64,000 nucleotides of DNA from DATFJT01 sp965230755 (GTDB lineage Bacteria > Bacteroidota > Bacteroidia > Chitinophagales > Saprospiraceae). The notes under the pieces were generated by a model. That model was not told the DNA's origin. It was given only the letters and a program-made list of their open reading frames with translations, and made no database searches. Position 1 is the first letter of the stretch. Each line of letters begins with the position of its first letter. Below, in pieces: positions 1 through 9,116 of this stretch. The stretch covers positions 1-64,000 of the forward strand of contig CBDDLT010000010.1 in NCBI GenBank assembly GCA_965230755.1. The letters run 5' to 3'. Made by a program: the position numbers and the translations under genes.

Positions 1-171
1 AATAACACCACTAACATCAACATTCCTATGATTGAATTCCTATCCATTCATTAAATTTTAGAGCGCAATTTACAATCAATGTTGATAGCATGTAAATATT
101 ACCTGCAAAAATTCAAAAGTATTGACTCTAAATGAGTTTGAACAAAGACCTCGAACGTCTACAATATTTTC

Positions 172-179
172 TATATTTG
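172..179 (+). promoter_or_regulatory. Possible Bacteroidota -7 promoter box
   Basis: TATATTTG matches the Bacteroidota -7 consensus TAnnTTTG exactly. It lies 12 bases before the TTG start of the thioredoxin gene. No TTG-type -33 element is seen at the usual 17-23 base spacing, and the leader would be nearly absent, so this is only a candidate. Confidence 0.25.
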
Positions 180-191
180 TGGCAAATCTGA

Positions 192-788
192 TTGGGTTTG
201 AAGTATATTTTATTTTTCATCTGTGTTCTTTTCTTTGAATACAGTGCAATAGGCCAAGAGAGTTTCGAAAAAATTATTGAGGAGTGTGAGCATAAGTTCT
301 CCGACGAGTCTAATATGACGCTTAGGCAAAGACGGGTTCTGAATTGCCTCATAGGTCAACCTTTTTCCTCTTTTGAAGGGAAAAATATGGCTGGAGATCA
401 AGTGAAACTGAGTGATTATTCGGGTTCGATAGTGGTATTGAATCTTTGGTTTCGAAATTGTCCTCCATGTATGGCTGAAATTCCAGGATTAAATAAACTT
501 CACGACGAGTATGAGAAGAAGGGTGTCAAGTTTCTGTCCTTTACGACAGATTCTAAGGGCATTGTAGAATATATGTTGGAGAACGAACAAGATTTCAAGT
601 TTGATGTTATTCCCAATGCGAAGGAAATTATATATCACGATCTCAATTTGACTTACGGATTTCCCACGACCATCATTTTAGATGGAAAAGGGACCATCAA
701 ATACATTGCAGTTGGAGGAGGAACTCGGGATAATACATCCGAAATCGTATTTAATACACTTTCGACACAAATTCAAATGTGTCTCTAA
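192..788 (+). CDS. TlpA/ResA-like thioredoxin-fold protein, exported
   Basis: Predicted periplasmic thiol-disulfide oxidoreductase of the TlpA/ResA/AhpC-TSA type. Residues 1-21 form a signal peptide (hydrophobic core, then AIG-Q). A thioredoxin fold follows from about residue 55, with the redox motif C90-P-P-C93 after NLWFRN, and the cis-proline region GFPTT near residue 157. Such proteins reduce cytochrome-c or other envelope disulfides, or serve as lipid-export-linked thioredoxins; the substrate here is unknown. The start is a TTG at 192 because a TGA stop lies directly upstream in frame and the next ATG would delete the signal peptide; TTG at 198 is also possible. The gene ends 12 bases before ffh, so co-transcription is likely. 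Confidence 0.85.
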   Translation: MGLKYILFFICVLFFEYSAIGQESFEKIIEECEHKFSDESNMTLRQRRVLNCLIGQPFSSFEGKNMAGDQVKLSDYSGSIVVLNLWFRNCPPCMAEIPGLNKLHDEYEKKGVKFLSFTTDSKGIVEYMLENEQDFKFDVIPNAKEIIYHDLNLTYGFPTTIILDGKGTIKYIAVGGGTRDNTSEIVFNTLSTQIQMCL

Positions 789-800
789 AATTCAATATCC

Positions 801-2147
801 ATGTTTGATAGTTTAAACGAACGGCTGGAGTCCGCATTTAAGAATCTCAGTGGTCAAGGCAAGCTTACGGAGATCAATATTGCCCAAAGCATCAAAGAAA
901 TAAGAAGAGCTTTGGTTGCAGCCGATGTTAATTATAAGATTGCCAAGGAGTTTACGGATAAAATCAAGGATAAAGCGCTCGGAACGGACAATATCCTGAA
1001 TTCTGTTAAGCCAGGCCAATTGATGGTCAAAATCGTTCAAGATGAATTGACCGAATTAATGGGTGGCCAACAGGTCGGTATCAATATCAAGGCAGATCCG
1101 GGAGTAGTACTCATCGCTGGCTTGCAAGGTTCTGGTAAGACTACTTTTAGCGCTAAGCTGGCCTATCATCTTAAATCTAAAAAATCCAAAAAGCCGCTTT
1201 TGGTGGCTTGTGATGTCTATCGTCCTGCCGCCATCAATCAGTTGACAGTATTGGCTGAGCAAATCAATGTTGACATCTACAAGGAGGAGGACAATCAGGA
1301 TCCTGTGATGATTGCGCTGAAAGCTATAGAATACGCCAAGGAAAACAATAATGATGTTGTAATCGTCGATACCGCCGGTCGTTTGGCCATCGACGAAGCA
1401 ATGATGAAAGAAATATCTTCTATCAAGGAGTCTATCCTTCCGACTGAAACACTTTTTGTAGTGGATTCTATGACTGGACAGGATGCGGTTAAATCCGCTA
1501 AAGCTTTCAATGAAGTAATTGACTATGATGGTGTTGTCTTGACAAAGCTGGATGGTGATACTCGGGGTGGAGCGGCTCTATCGATCAAGTATACTGTTGG
1601 TAAACCGATCAAGTTTGTCAGCATGGGCGAGAAGATGGATACGCTGGATATTTTCTACCCCGAAAGAATGTCCCAGAGAATTCTTGGGATGGGTGATATT
1701 GTTTCATTCGTTGAGAAGGCACAGGAGCAATTCGACGAAAAGGAGGCAAGGAAGCTTGAGAAGAAGATCAAAAAGAATAAGTTCGATTTTAATGATTTCT
1801 TGAGTCAGTTGAATCAGATTCGAAAGATGGGAGATATCAAGTCGCTCTTGAAAATGATTCCGGGAATGAATAAGGTATCTAAGAATTTGGACATTGACGA
1901 GTCTGCTTTTAGTAAAGTCGAAGCCATCATTCTTTCCATGACTCCGGAGGAGAGAGCTGAGCCGGCTTTACTCAATTTATCCAGGAAAAAGAGAATCGCC
2001 CTCGGTTGTGGTCAAAAGATTAACGACATCAATCAGTTCATCAAGCAATTCAATCAGATGAAGAAAATGATGCACATGATGAGTAAGAATCCAAATCTTG
2101 GAAACATGATGAATATGCAAGGCCAACAAGGAAGACTGAAAAGATAA
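801..2147 (+). CDS. ffh: Signal recognition particle protein Ffh
   Basis: GTPase of the bacterial signal recognition particle; it binds 4.5S RNA and signal sequences on ribosomes and delivers them to FtsY at the membrane. The 448-aa length is normal. The N domain covers about residues 1-95. The G domain has P-loop GLQGSGKTT at 107-115, DTAGR near 190 and TKLDG near 248. The methionine-rich M domain (about 325-435) has the RNA-binding region with RIALGCG and a FNQMKKMM stretch. It is followed one base later by dapA, suggesting an ffh-dapABD transcription unit. Confidence 0.98.
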   Translation: MFDSLNERLESAFKNLSGQGKLTEINIAQSIKEIRRALVAADVNYKIAKEFTDKIKDKALGTDNILNSVKPGQLMVKIVQDELTELMGGQQVGINIKADPGVVLIAGLQGSGKTTFSAKLAYHLKSKKSKKPLLVACDVYRPAAINQLTVLAEQINVDIYKEEDNQDPVMIALKAIEYAKENNNDVVIVDTAGRLAIDEAMMKEISSIKESILPTETLFVVDSMTGQDAVKSAKAFNEVIDYDGVVLTKLDGDTRGGAALSIKYTVGKPIKFVSMGEKMDTLDIFYPERMSQRILGMGDIVSFVEKAQEQFDEKEARKLEKKIKKNKFDFNDFLSQLNQIRKMGDIKSLLKMIPGMNKVSKNLDIDESAFSKVEAIILSMTPEERAEPALLNLSRKKRIALGCGQKINDINQFIKQFNQMKKMMHMMSKNPNLGNMMNMQGQQGRLKR

Positions 2148-2148
2148 T

Positions 2149-3039
2149 ATGAATTTTAACGGAGCTTATACAGCAATAGTAACACCCTTTGATGAACATG
2201 GAGAAATCAATTGGGATTCGTATGGAAGGCTATTAGATTTTCAAATTGAAGGAGGTATTTCAGGCATTGTGGCCTGTGGAACCACGGGTGAGTCCCCCAC
2301 TCTATCCCGACAAGAAAAATTGCATGTATTTGATTACACCCGTGATAAATGCAAAGACAAATGTGCTTTCATCGCTGGAACAGGATCGAATAGTACTAGA
2401 GATTCTATCAGCTTAAGTCTGGAGGCCATAGCTTTAGGAGCGGATGCCTTGATGATCATTACTCCTTACTACAATAAACCTGGCCAGGAAGGACTTTATC
2501 GGCATTTTTCTGAAGTGGCAGAAGCTGTTGCTCCTTTTCCGATGATCATTTATAATGTGCCCTCTCGCACTAATGTGCATATAGATGCGAAAACAGTGGC
2601 AAAACTTAACAAAGAATATTCTAACATTGTAGGCATCAAGGATGCATCCGGTAATTTCAATCACCTACTCAACATCAAACGACTTCTACCGGATTCTTTT
2701 GATTTGCTTTGTGGAGAAGATGCTCTGTTGCATGCCTATTTATCCTATGGAGCAGCTGGAATTATATCTGTAGCCAGCAATATCATCCCAGGAAAAATGC
2801 AGGAATTCTGCCAGTGGGACAGTAAGGAAGATGTGTTAAACTCATTTCGGTTGCAGAAGGAACTTCACCCCTTTATCGAATCCATTTTTGCGGAGACCAA
2901 TCCAATACCAGTGAAACACGCTTTGAACTTGATGGGATTCGATGTAGGCATTCCAAGATCACCACTTAATGAACTCAGTGATCACAACAAATCAGAACTT
3001 GAATCTATTCTTGCCGAACAAAAATTGATCGGGTCATGA
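2149..3039 (+). CDS. dapA: 4-hydroxy-tetrahydrodipicolinate synthase
   Basis: Condenses pyruvate with aspartate semialdehyde, the first committed step of diaminopimelate and lysine synthesis. It is a TIM-barrel aldolase of normal length (296 aa). Visible motifs are GTTGES at 44-49, the catalytic tyrosine Y135 and R140 in YNVPSR, and the Schiff-base lysine K164 in GIKDASG. The stop overlaps the dapB start by four bases (ATGA), which implies translational coupling. Confidence 0.97.
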   Translation: MNFNGAYTAIVTPFDEHGEINWDSYGRLLDFQIEGGISGIVACGTTGESPTLSRQEKLHVFDYTRDKCKDKCAFIAGTGSNSTRDSISLSLEAIALGADALMIITPYYNKPGQEGLYRHFSEVAEAVAPFPMIIYNVPSRTNVHIDAKTVAKLNKEYSNIVGIKDASGNFNHLLNIKRLLPDSFDLLCGEDALLHAYLSYGAAGIISVASNIIPGKMQEFCQWDSKEDVLNSFRLQKELHPFIESIFAETNPIPVKHALNLMGFDVGIPRSPLNELSDHNKSELESILAEQKLIGS

Positions 3040-3755
3040 TGCCAGCTCAAGTTGTTGTATTAGGTGCAGGCAGAATGGGCAAGCTAATTCAAAATTTGCT
3101 TAAAGAACAAGGGTATGGTGTCGCAGCTATGATAGATTCTACAACCAGTAACGAGGATTTATCAGACTTATCTGCACATTTGGTGATCGACTTTTCTCTT
3201 CCTCACGCCTTGGAGAAATGGCTACCTTTTTTCGTCGCTAAAAAGTGGAATTTAATAACGGGAACTACGGGGCTTACTGATCATCAACAAACTCAATTAC
3301 TTGAAGCTTCTAATTCCATCAGCATTATTCAAGATTCCAACTTTTCAATCGGAATTCACCTAATGAAAAAAGCCTTAAAGAGCGTGTTGCCGCATTTGAC
3401 TGATTCTGTTGATGTCGAAGTATCTGAATCCCATCACAACCAAAAAATTGATAGCCCTAGCGGCACTGCAATTTCCTTAATTAATACGCTAACTCAGGAG
3501 GGCTCGCCACTGAAGAATTATAAGGTGATCGAAGGAGCTAGCGAAGGAAAAAAAGGAAATAGCATCAATGTACACGCTTTGAGAGGAGGAAATATTACCG
3601 GAGACCATAAGGTCGATTTTATTTTAAATGATGAAATTTTGACGATAGAGCATCGCGCATTGAATAGAAAAATATTTGCTCAGGGAGCCATATCTTGCAT
3701 ACCCTTTCTTCAACAATCGAAGAATGGTTTGTATTCACTAAAGGACGTTTTTTAA
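3036..3755 (+). CDS. dapB: 4-hydroxy-tetrahydrodipicolinate reductase
   Basis: NAD(P)H-dependent second step of the DAP pathway, acting on the DapA product. The dinucleotide-binding motif GAGRMG is at residues 10-15, GTTG at 76-79, and the family signature with H133, H134, K137 and PSGTA ends near 145. At 239 aa it is slightly shorter than the E. coli enzyme, as is usual for Bacteroidota. It overlaps dapA by four bases and ends seven bases before dapD, so the three genes form one pathway block. Confidence 0.96.
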   Translation: MMPAQVVVLGAGRMGKLIQNLLKEQGYGVAAMIDSTTSNEDLSDLSAHLVIDFSLPHALEKWLPFFVAKKWNLITGTTGLTDHQQTQLLEASNSISIIQDSNFSIGIHLMKKALKSVLPHLTDSVDVEVSESHHNQKIDSPSGTAISLINTLTQEGSPLKNYKVIEGASEGKKGNSINVHALRGGNITGDHKVDFILNDEILTIEHRALNRKIFAQGAISCIPFLQQSKNGLYSLKDVF

Positions 3756-3762
3756 ATTAAGT

Positions 3763-4578
3763 ATGGAAAGAGATTTTGCACTAGTAGAGGAAGCTTTTGA
3801 TTCGAGAGACTTATTACAATACGATAATTATAAAGAAGCAGTACTCAATATCATTGACCAATTGGACCAAGGAAATGTTAGAGTTGCCTACAAGGATGGA
3901 TCCGAGTGGAAAGTGAACCAACCGGCTAAAAAAGCGGTTTTATTGTACTTTGGAATTGCCGAGATGAGGACTTTTGGTTCAAATGACATGGAATTCTACG
4001 ACAAGATTCCGTTGAAGACCAATCTCAAAGAAAAGGGAATCAGAGTTGTACCTCCCGGAGCGGTGAGATACGGAGCATATATGGCTCCAAACACGGTGTT
4101 AATGCCGGGCTATGTGAATATCGGCGCCTATGTTGATGAAGGGACAATGGTGGACACTCATGCAACGGTAGGTAGCTGTGCTCAAATAGGTAAAAACGTC
4201 CACTTAGCAGGAGCCGCCAGAATCGGTGGTGTATTAGAGCCACCTCAGGGTATTCCTGTTATTGTAGAAGACAATGCCTTTATAGGATCTGCGGTATCCG
4301 TAATGGAAGGAGTGAGGGTTGAAGAAGGGGCAATCTTAGGTGCTGGAGTAAAACTTACCGCATCTACGAGAATTATCGATGTAACGGGAGAAGAAGAAAA
4401 GATATATAAATCTGTGGTACCAGCTTTCTCTGTTGTAGTGCCCGGTTCTTATACAAAATCATTCCCAGCTGGTGAGTATCAGGTCAACTGTGCTTTGATT
4501 ATCGGAAAGCGCAAGGCCAAGCACGATACTAAATTATCACTGAACGAGGCATTGAGAAATTTTAATGTAGAGGTTTAA
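3763..4578 (+). CDS. dapD: Tetrahydrodipicolinate N-succinyltransferase
   Basis: Transfers succinyl from succinyl-CoA to tetrahydrodipicolinate, so the organism uses the succinylase branch to meso-DAP. The 271-aa protein has an N-terminal helical domain. It is followed by a left-handed beta-helix of hexapeptide repeats (about residues 100-215), including VRYGAYMAPN, GTMVDTHATVGSCAQIG and GGVLEPP, which are typical of DapD. It ends the ffh-dapABD block. DapC, DapE and DapF are not in the window. Confidence 0.96.
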   Translation: MERDFALVEEAFDSRDLLQYDNYKEAVLNIIDQLDQGNVRVAYKDGSEWKVNQPAKKAVLLYFGIAEMRTFGSNDMEFYDKIPLKTNLKEKGIRVVPPGAVRYGAYMAPNTVLMPGYVNIGAYVDEGTMVDTHATVGSCAQIGKNVHLAGAARIGGVLEPPQGIPVIVEDNAFIGSAVSVMEGVRVEEGAILGAGVKLTASTRIIDVTGEEEKIYKSVVPAFSVVVPGSYTKSFPAGEYQVNCALIIGKRKAKHDTKLSLNEALRNFNVEV

Positions 4579-4619
4579 AAAGCACTAGATTTGATATTAT
4601 AGGATTTGATGTAATTTGA

Positions 4620-4964
4620 TCAATTAAATTCCAAATCAACAAAGCAATTCGAAGAATTCTCTCTTATTCTAAGATCTACTGGGAGCTGATCACAACTAAT
4701 TATAAAAACACCACATTCTTGTCTGGAAACCATATTATTGGACCAAGAGAAGTACACATCTGAAATTGTTTTCCCCTTGTATGTCACAACATATAAACAT
4801 ACATCTTCTGTTGGAATTTCACAATCCATTATTGAACTAATTCGATCTACGCTGACCTGGCTTGCATTAAAATCACAACTACCGACGTCCATAGATTCAT
4901 CGGAAGTACAATTCATCATCAGAAAAAATAACATTAATGTTGACATGGGTATAGTAACTTTCAT
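4620..4964 (-). CDS. Small predicted lipoprotein, unknown function
   Basis: I recognise no family. The chosen start is the ATG at 4964, because AAAGGA sits just upstream and the N-terminus then reads as a short lipoprotein signal (MKVTIPMSTLMLFFLMMNC). The cysteine near residue 15 after MMN is a non-ideal lipobox but usual for the phylum. A longer start at 4991 would put charged residues before it. The mature part is about 95 aa with five or so cysteines, suggesting disulfides in the envelope. It points away from dapD (convergent). Confidence 0.6.
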   Translation of the reverse strand: MKVTIPMSTLMLFFLMMNCTSDESMDVGSCDFNASQVSVDRISSIMDCEIPTEDVCLYVVTYKGKTISDVYFSWSNNMVSRQECGVFIISCDQLPVDLRIRENSSNCFVDLEFN

Positions 4965-5162
4965 TAATCCTTTTACTCTAGAAGCACTCAATCATAGAAA
5001 ACGTTGCAATCTAAGCTTTAGTCCGATACGAAATTATCCTTCGAGGTTGCATTTTCTCAAATGAGCAAAATTATAGCCCTGCTTTAGACCTTTAAAAAAG
5101 AGAAGATATTATGTCTGTATTTAGATGAATTTTTTACGAGTTACTAAAGGGCATATACCCCA

Positions 5163-6344
5163 TCACTTCACTAATGTAATACCACCTTTTATCAATTTGT
5201 ACTGCTCATTGATAGGGGTCTGTACGAGTAGCTTGATGAAGTAAATATATGTCCCAACATCTAGGTTCCCTAATGTATTGGATCCATCCCAGTTGAATTC
5301 TTCCTCGGAGAAATATAGTTGATTTCCCCATCGATCAAACACTCCGGATTCAATGATTTGGTAAGAGCAATTCGAGGAAAGAAAAACTTCATCATTAACA
5401 CCATCAGAATTTGGCGAAAAAGTATTGGGGACAAAGAAATTGCACTGATAGCATTTCTCATTTTGTACTTGAATACTTTTTTGGATTGGACAATCCCCAA
5501 ATCGAGTTCTTATGGTATAAACACCTGGATCTAATATTTCAAAATGATCTTCTATAGGAACGCTATTGATTGTAATAGGATAAAAAAATGAGGTATCAAA
5601 TTCTATTTGAAATCCATCTCCTTTACAAATTATCGTGTCTAGAGGTGTGTTCAGCTCCTTTTCCCTTATAACTTCTACATCATCAACAATAAAATAGGCT
5701 TTCTCATACATTGAATTATCAGACAAAGGAAAAATAGTATTTTCTCTTTCTTGAGCTAAATTTCCTATGACAATAAATTGCTCACCTCCTTTGGCTTTGT
5801 AGCAAGTACTAATTTTTACGTAATCTTGAAAGTTTATTAGAACTCCATTGGTATTGATGATATCTTCGTCCAATATTAATTCTAATCCAATCCGATTTAA
5901 TCTCAATTCGCTGGTGTCCATAATAAAGCATGCCCCTATTCTATCCGTTGTATATATAAATTCCGGATCAAATATTGCTCCTGATGGCTTTGCCCAAAAA
6001 CTCACATGATAGTTTTGATCGGGCTCTAAAGCAGTCGCCAGTTCACCAATAATATATTCATGTGAAGGAAAACTATCATTCTGGGGACTTATGCCATAAC
6101 CGCCGACATATAATCCGACAAATCCCTCTCCAGATCGTGGTAATTTTTGGTCTATTGATATGAATGGACCGGGAACATTCATGTGAAACATATCTGCCGA
6201 ATTAAGTTGAAACCAACCTGTCATGTTATAAAATCCCCATTGTGTAGTGGAATCGTCTTCAAAACCACCATTTATGACTAAATTTTGGCTTAACAATGCG
6301 CAAGATGAAAACAAGTAAATGAAGAGCAGTATCTTAATTTTCAT
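5163..6344 (-). CDS. T9SS type B sorting-domain protein (gliding-motility C-terminal domain)
   Basis: Secreted or surface protein of unknown binding role. A signal peptide ends near residue 20 (SSCALLSQ). The body starts with LVINGGFED, the start of a galactose-binding/carbohydrate-binding-like beta-sandwich seen in many Bacteroidota surface proteins. The last 90 residues carry the CHU_C / gliding-motility-associated domain: FSPNSDGVND, then FDRWGNQLY and a YIYFIKL strand. This domain directs export and surface attachment by the type IX system. The gene is monocistronic, separated by 240 bases from the next exported protein. Confidence 0.85.
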   Translation of the reverse strand: MKIKILLFIYLFSSCALLSQNLVINGGFEDDSTTQWGFYNMTGWFQLNSADMFHMNVPGPFISIDQKLPRSGEGFVGLYVGGYGISPQNDSFPSHEYIIGELATALEPDQNYHVSFWAKPSGAIFDPEFIYTTDRIGACFIMDTSELRLNRIGLELILDEDIINTNGVLINFQDYVKISTCYKAKGGEQFIVIGNLAQERENTIFPLSDNSMYEKAYFIVDDVEVIREKELNTPLDTIICKGDGFQIEFDTSFFYPITINSVPIEDHFEILDPGVYTIRTRFGDCPIQKSIQVQNEKCYQCNFFVPNTFSPNSDGVNDEVFLSSNCSYQIIESGVFDRWGNQLYFSEEEFNWDGSNTLGNLDVGTYIYFIKLLVQTPINEQYKLIKGGITLVK

Positions 6345-6500
6345 AGCTCCGTTTTGTAAAATTCCATTCTTCGAAATCCAGATTACATTTTATCAATTGA
6401 CCTATTATTATCATTGAAAACCACTTAGAATCATTGACTGAACTATTCTAGTTATCATATTTACATTGCTCGATAAGATCGATACCAAAAGTGCTTAAAG

Positions 6501-6538
6501 ATTAAGGCAAGAGTTTTATTTCATTCTCCTGCCTTAAT
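6501..6538 (-). terminator. Stem-loop downstream of the type A T9SS protein
   Basis: ATTAAGGCA at 6501 pairs with TGCCTTAAT at 6530, extended inward by GAG/CTC across one mismatch. It lies about 45 bases after the stop of the leftward gene ending at 6585. The T-tract that follows is short (CTTTAAG), so it may be a weak terminator or an mRNA-stabilising hairpin. Confidence 0.45.
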
Positions 6539-6584
6539 GCATATTAGATTAACAAGATCTCAATAAATTTAATTCGAAGCTCTG

Positions 6585-8039
6585 CTAATGCAGAACTAGT
6601 CTTTTAGGCTTTTGACCTTCTAGAATCAGCAAGTAAACTCCTGCTTGATAATTTGAGAGATCAAGCTTGTTATCGATTAACTTTCCTGTGGATACTTTTT
6701 GACCTAAGGTATTGACCAATTCATAATTGAGAGGTAAGGAATTGTCTAAATTTTCAATATATACCGGTCCTAAACTTGGATTAGGATATAAACTATAATT
6801 ACTTGGTTCAATATTCTCATTATTATTGGTCACCAGTACATGCTTTCTGATATAATAACGATTTTCTCGACTGGTTGAAAATGTATAGAATTCGCTGGCA
6901 TCTTCTTTTACTAGTAAAGAGTAATTGTAATCACTAAAAATAGAGAGCGTATCAATAATTTCTTGCCAGAATAAAGTGCCATCCTCATTATTCAAAACTC
7001 CAATTTCATTGCCGTTGACATAGAACAATAATTCGTCTGTTAACTTCATGCCATTACTCATTCCTTGGGTTTGATAAGACCAATCAACTTGTCCGTCTTC
7101 ATATCTGTAAAAACTCGTCAAATACGTTGTATTAACTTCACATAATTCTAATCCACCAATATATTGATGTCCTTCATTATCGTCTTCTAAGAATAGTTGC
7201 CAATCACCAAATGCAGGACAAGGATCTCTAAAAGTATCCCTTTGAATGATATCCAAATCCTCATTATAACCCAGGAAAAAATAACTGTTTCCTATCCAAT
7301 GTATTTGATATAACTCGTTATTGTCATTGATATGAAATCCTGAATTGTAATTTGGAACAAGCGACAAAAGTGATGAATCCTGAGCTATAAGATTACCGTT
7401 TACATCATAAATTAAACGTCTTTCGTTACCCAGCAACCATATATTATCCTCATTGTCCCTCAGAACGGTAGCGTTATAAGGGTCTTCAATTAAAGGGTCA
7501 ACACTCCATAATTCACTCCCCGATATGGAGTAACTCGTCATTATCGTTTCATCATTGTTTTCACTTATGACAATGAGGTCACCTTCATTGACCAAATCAC
7601 TATGACCCGCCAAATGACCAGTATTAACCAGACCTTGTTTGGGGATCTGCCACAACACTCCAACACCTAATTCTAATAGACCAATGATATAGGTATCTGT
7701 TCTATTAAACCCCGTAGAACGAGCAATAAAGAATATCTTCCCATCTTCTTTCGAATGTAAAAGTCTTAATTCATGATCAATGAACTCTTGATTCCAATCA
7801 TAACTCCAAATTTCATTTCCTTCATGGGACATTTGAGTTAATACATTATGAACTCTATTGGTGTCATTGACGTTCTGATACCACCTCACATTGTAAACTA
7901 CAGAGCTTGCATCATAATGACTGAAGTTTACCCAGGAAGAGCTAACCAGAGTATTCAATTCTTTTTCCCATTCTAATTGGTATTGCGCATGCGCCAACAA
8001 TCCAGAAAGTATCAGTAAAATTGTGATAAGATGTTTCAT
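6585..8039 (-). CDS. T9SS type A sorting-domain protein with beta-propeller-like body
   Basis: Exported protein of about 484 aa. I chose the ATG at 8039, which gives the signal peptide MKHLITILLILSGLLAHAQ; the longer frame adds 14 unlikely residues. The body has repeated blocks with W and D/N-rich turns such as DNEDNIWLLGNERRLIYDVNGN and LNNEDGTLFW, resembling PQQ/WD-type propeller repeats. The C-terminus is a Por-secretion tail: YPNPSLGPVYIEN, LVNTLGQKV, LDLSNYQAGVYLL. T9SS should secrete it or attach it to the surface. The ligand is unknown. Confidence 0.82.
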   Translation of the reverse strand: MKHLITILLILSGLLAHAQYQLEWEKELNTLVSSSWVNFSHYDASSVVYNVRWYQNVNDTNRVHNVLTQMSHEGNEIWSYDWNQEFIDHELRLLHSKEDGKIFFIARSTGFNRTDTYIIGLLELGVGVLWQIPKQGLVNTGHLAGHSDLVNEGDLIVISENNDETIMTSYSISGSELWSVDPLIEDPYNATVLRDNEDNIWLLGNERRLIYDVNGNLIAQDSSLLSLVPNYNSGFHINDNNELYQIHWIGNSYFFLGYNEDLDIIQRDTFRDPCPAFGDWQLFLEDDNEGHQYIGGLELCEVNTTYLTSFYRYEDGQVDWSYQTQGMSNGMKLTDELLFYVNGNEIGVLNNEDGTLFWQEIIDTLSIFSDYNYSLLVKEDASEFYTFSTSRENRYYIRKHVLVTNNNENIEPSNYSLYPNPSLGPVYIENLDNSLPLNYELVNTLGQKVSTGKLIDNKLDLSNYQAGVYLLILEGQKPKRLVLH

Positions 8040-8109
8040 AGTCTTTTTTTTCAAAGTTAGTCCAACAGTTCGATAATTCATGGTACAAATAAAATAGACG
8101 ATGGTAAAT

Positions 8110-8967
8110 CTAGTTTTTCAATGAATTTCGAAATTGCCCCGGAGTCAGGCCTTCCTGTTTTTTAAAGTATTTGATAAAATGGGATGGATCGTGAAAACCA
8201 TTATCATAAGCCAATTCTTTGACCGATTTATTGCTAAACATCAGATCTCTTTTGACAAATTCCATAAGGTATCTGGCTATCAGGTCTTCCGTCGAACATC
8301 CAAAACTAGAATGACATAAAGCATTGAGATGTTCCACACTAATGGATAAATGAGTGGCGAGTTTATTTGCTCTAGGCTTTTCTCTTCGATTAATATTTAA
8401 GTAATCGATAAATCTTCTCAACCATTTCATTTGATCGTTTGCTATTAAATTCTGTTGTTTGGTGTACTGGACAATCAATTCTATAATCGCATTAAAAATA
8501 TAGGCTTGAGAACTTCTTGAATGTGTGGATACCTTGGCTTGAATAGCCATAGCCAAATGCGATATTTCAGAGAAAAGGCCCTCGCTAATATTAGAGAGGC
8601 AAGGATTGAACATTCCCAAGACATCTAAGGTCAAAAGATTATCTTCTTCCAGAATGACGGATCGATAAAAGGCCAAGGTAAAACCCATGTTGTCCTTATC
8701 TCTCTTCACGGCATGGGCAACTCCTGAGTTTACAACATGAATGGAGAAATCGTGAATTGGATAATTACTCGCTCCCAACTCATGCATTCCTCCTCCTTTG
8801 CTAAAAAATAGTAATTCACTGTAATCATGGGTATGCTTTGAAGTGTCATCGTAAGCTGAAACAGCCGTCCAAGGAATTCTCTGAACAATCTTGGTTCCAT
8901 CTAAGTTAGAAGACAGATCGAGTCCATACTGCGGCAGGTTTCCCATCTCAAGAGTTACTGATTTCAC
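8110..8967 (-). CDS. AraC-family transcriptional regulator, cupin type
   Basis: The N-terminal half (about 1-150) is cupin-like, with HTHDYSELLFF and NSGVAHAVKRD. The C-terminal 100 residues form the two-helix-turn-helix AraC DNA-binding domain, including the HLSISVEHLNALCHSSFG and AYDNGFHDPSHFIKYFKKQEG segments. It should sense a small ligand and activate nearby genes; the target is not evident. The start at 8967 is GTG. The ATG at 8946 is an alternative that loses seven residues. It lies downstream of, and in the same direction as, the 9.1-16.1 kb operon, 149 bases away. Confidence 0.88.
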   Translation of the reverse strand: MKSVTLEMGNLPQYGLDLSSNLDGTKIVQRIPWTAVSAYDDTSKHTHDYSELLFFSKGGGMHELGASNYPIHDFSIHVVNSGVAHAVKRDKDNMGFTLAFYRSVILEEDNLLTLDVLGMFNPCLSNISEGLFSEISHLAMAIQAKVSTHSRSSQAYIFNAIIELIVQYTKQQNLIANDQMKWLRRFIDYLNINRREKPRANKLATHLSISVEHLNALCHSSFGCSTEDLIARYLMEFVKRDLMFSNKSVKELAYDNGFHDPSHFIKYFKKQEGLTPGQFRNSLKN

Positions 8968-9116
8968 CTAAAAATGCAAAATATATGGCATTTATACTAG
9001 TACCAATCAAATCTTGAATTGTAATTATCCACTGAAAGGGTGTATAGAATCGATCGATCTGTTCAATTCATATCTTCACTATAAACGACTCTATTCTGTT
9101 TATTTCCTTATGTTCA

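Noticed and set aside
1..191. A gene at the left edge of the window
   Set aside because: The first 191 bases show no coding frame with a start or family match. The only item is a weak -7-like box.
4738..5064. A 108-residue plus-strand frame opposite the lipoprotein at 4620-4964
   Set aside because: It overlaps a better-supported gene on the other strand and has no recognised motif; the minus-strand gene has RBS and lipobox.
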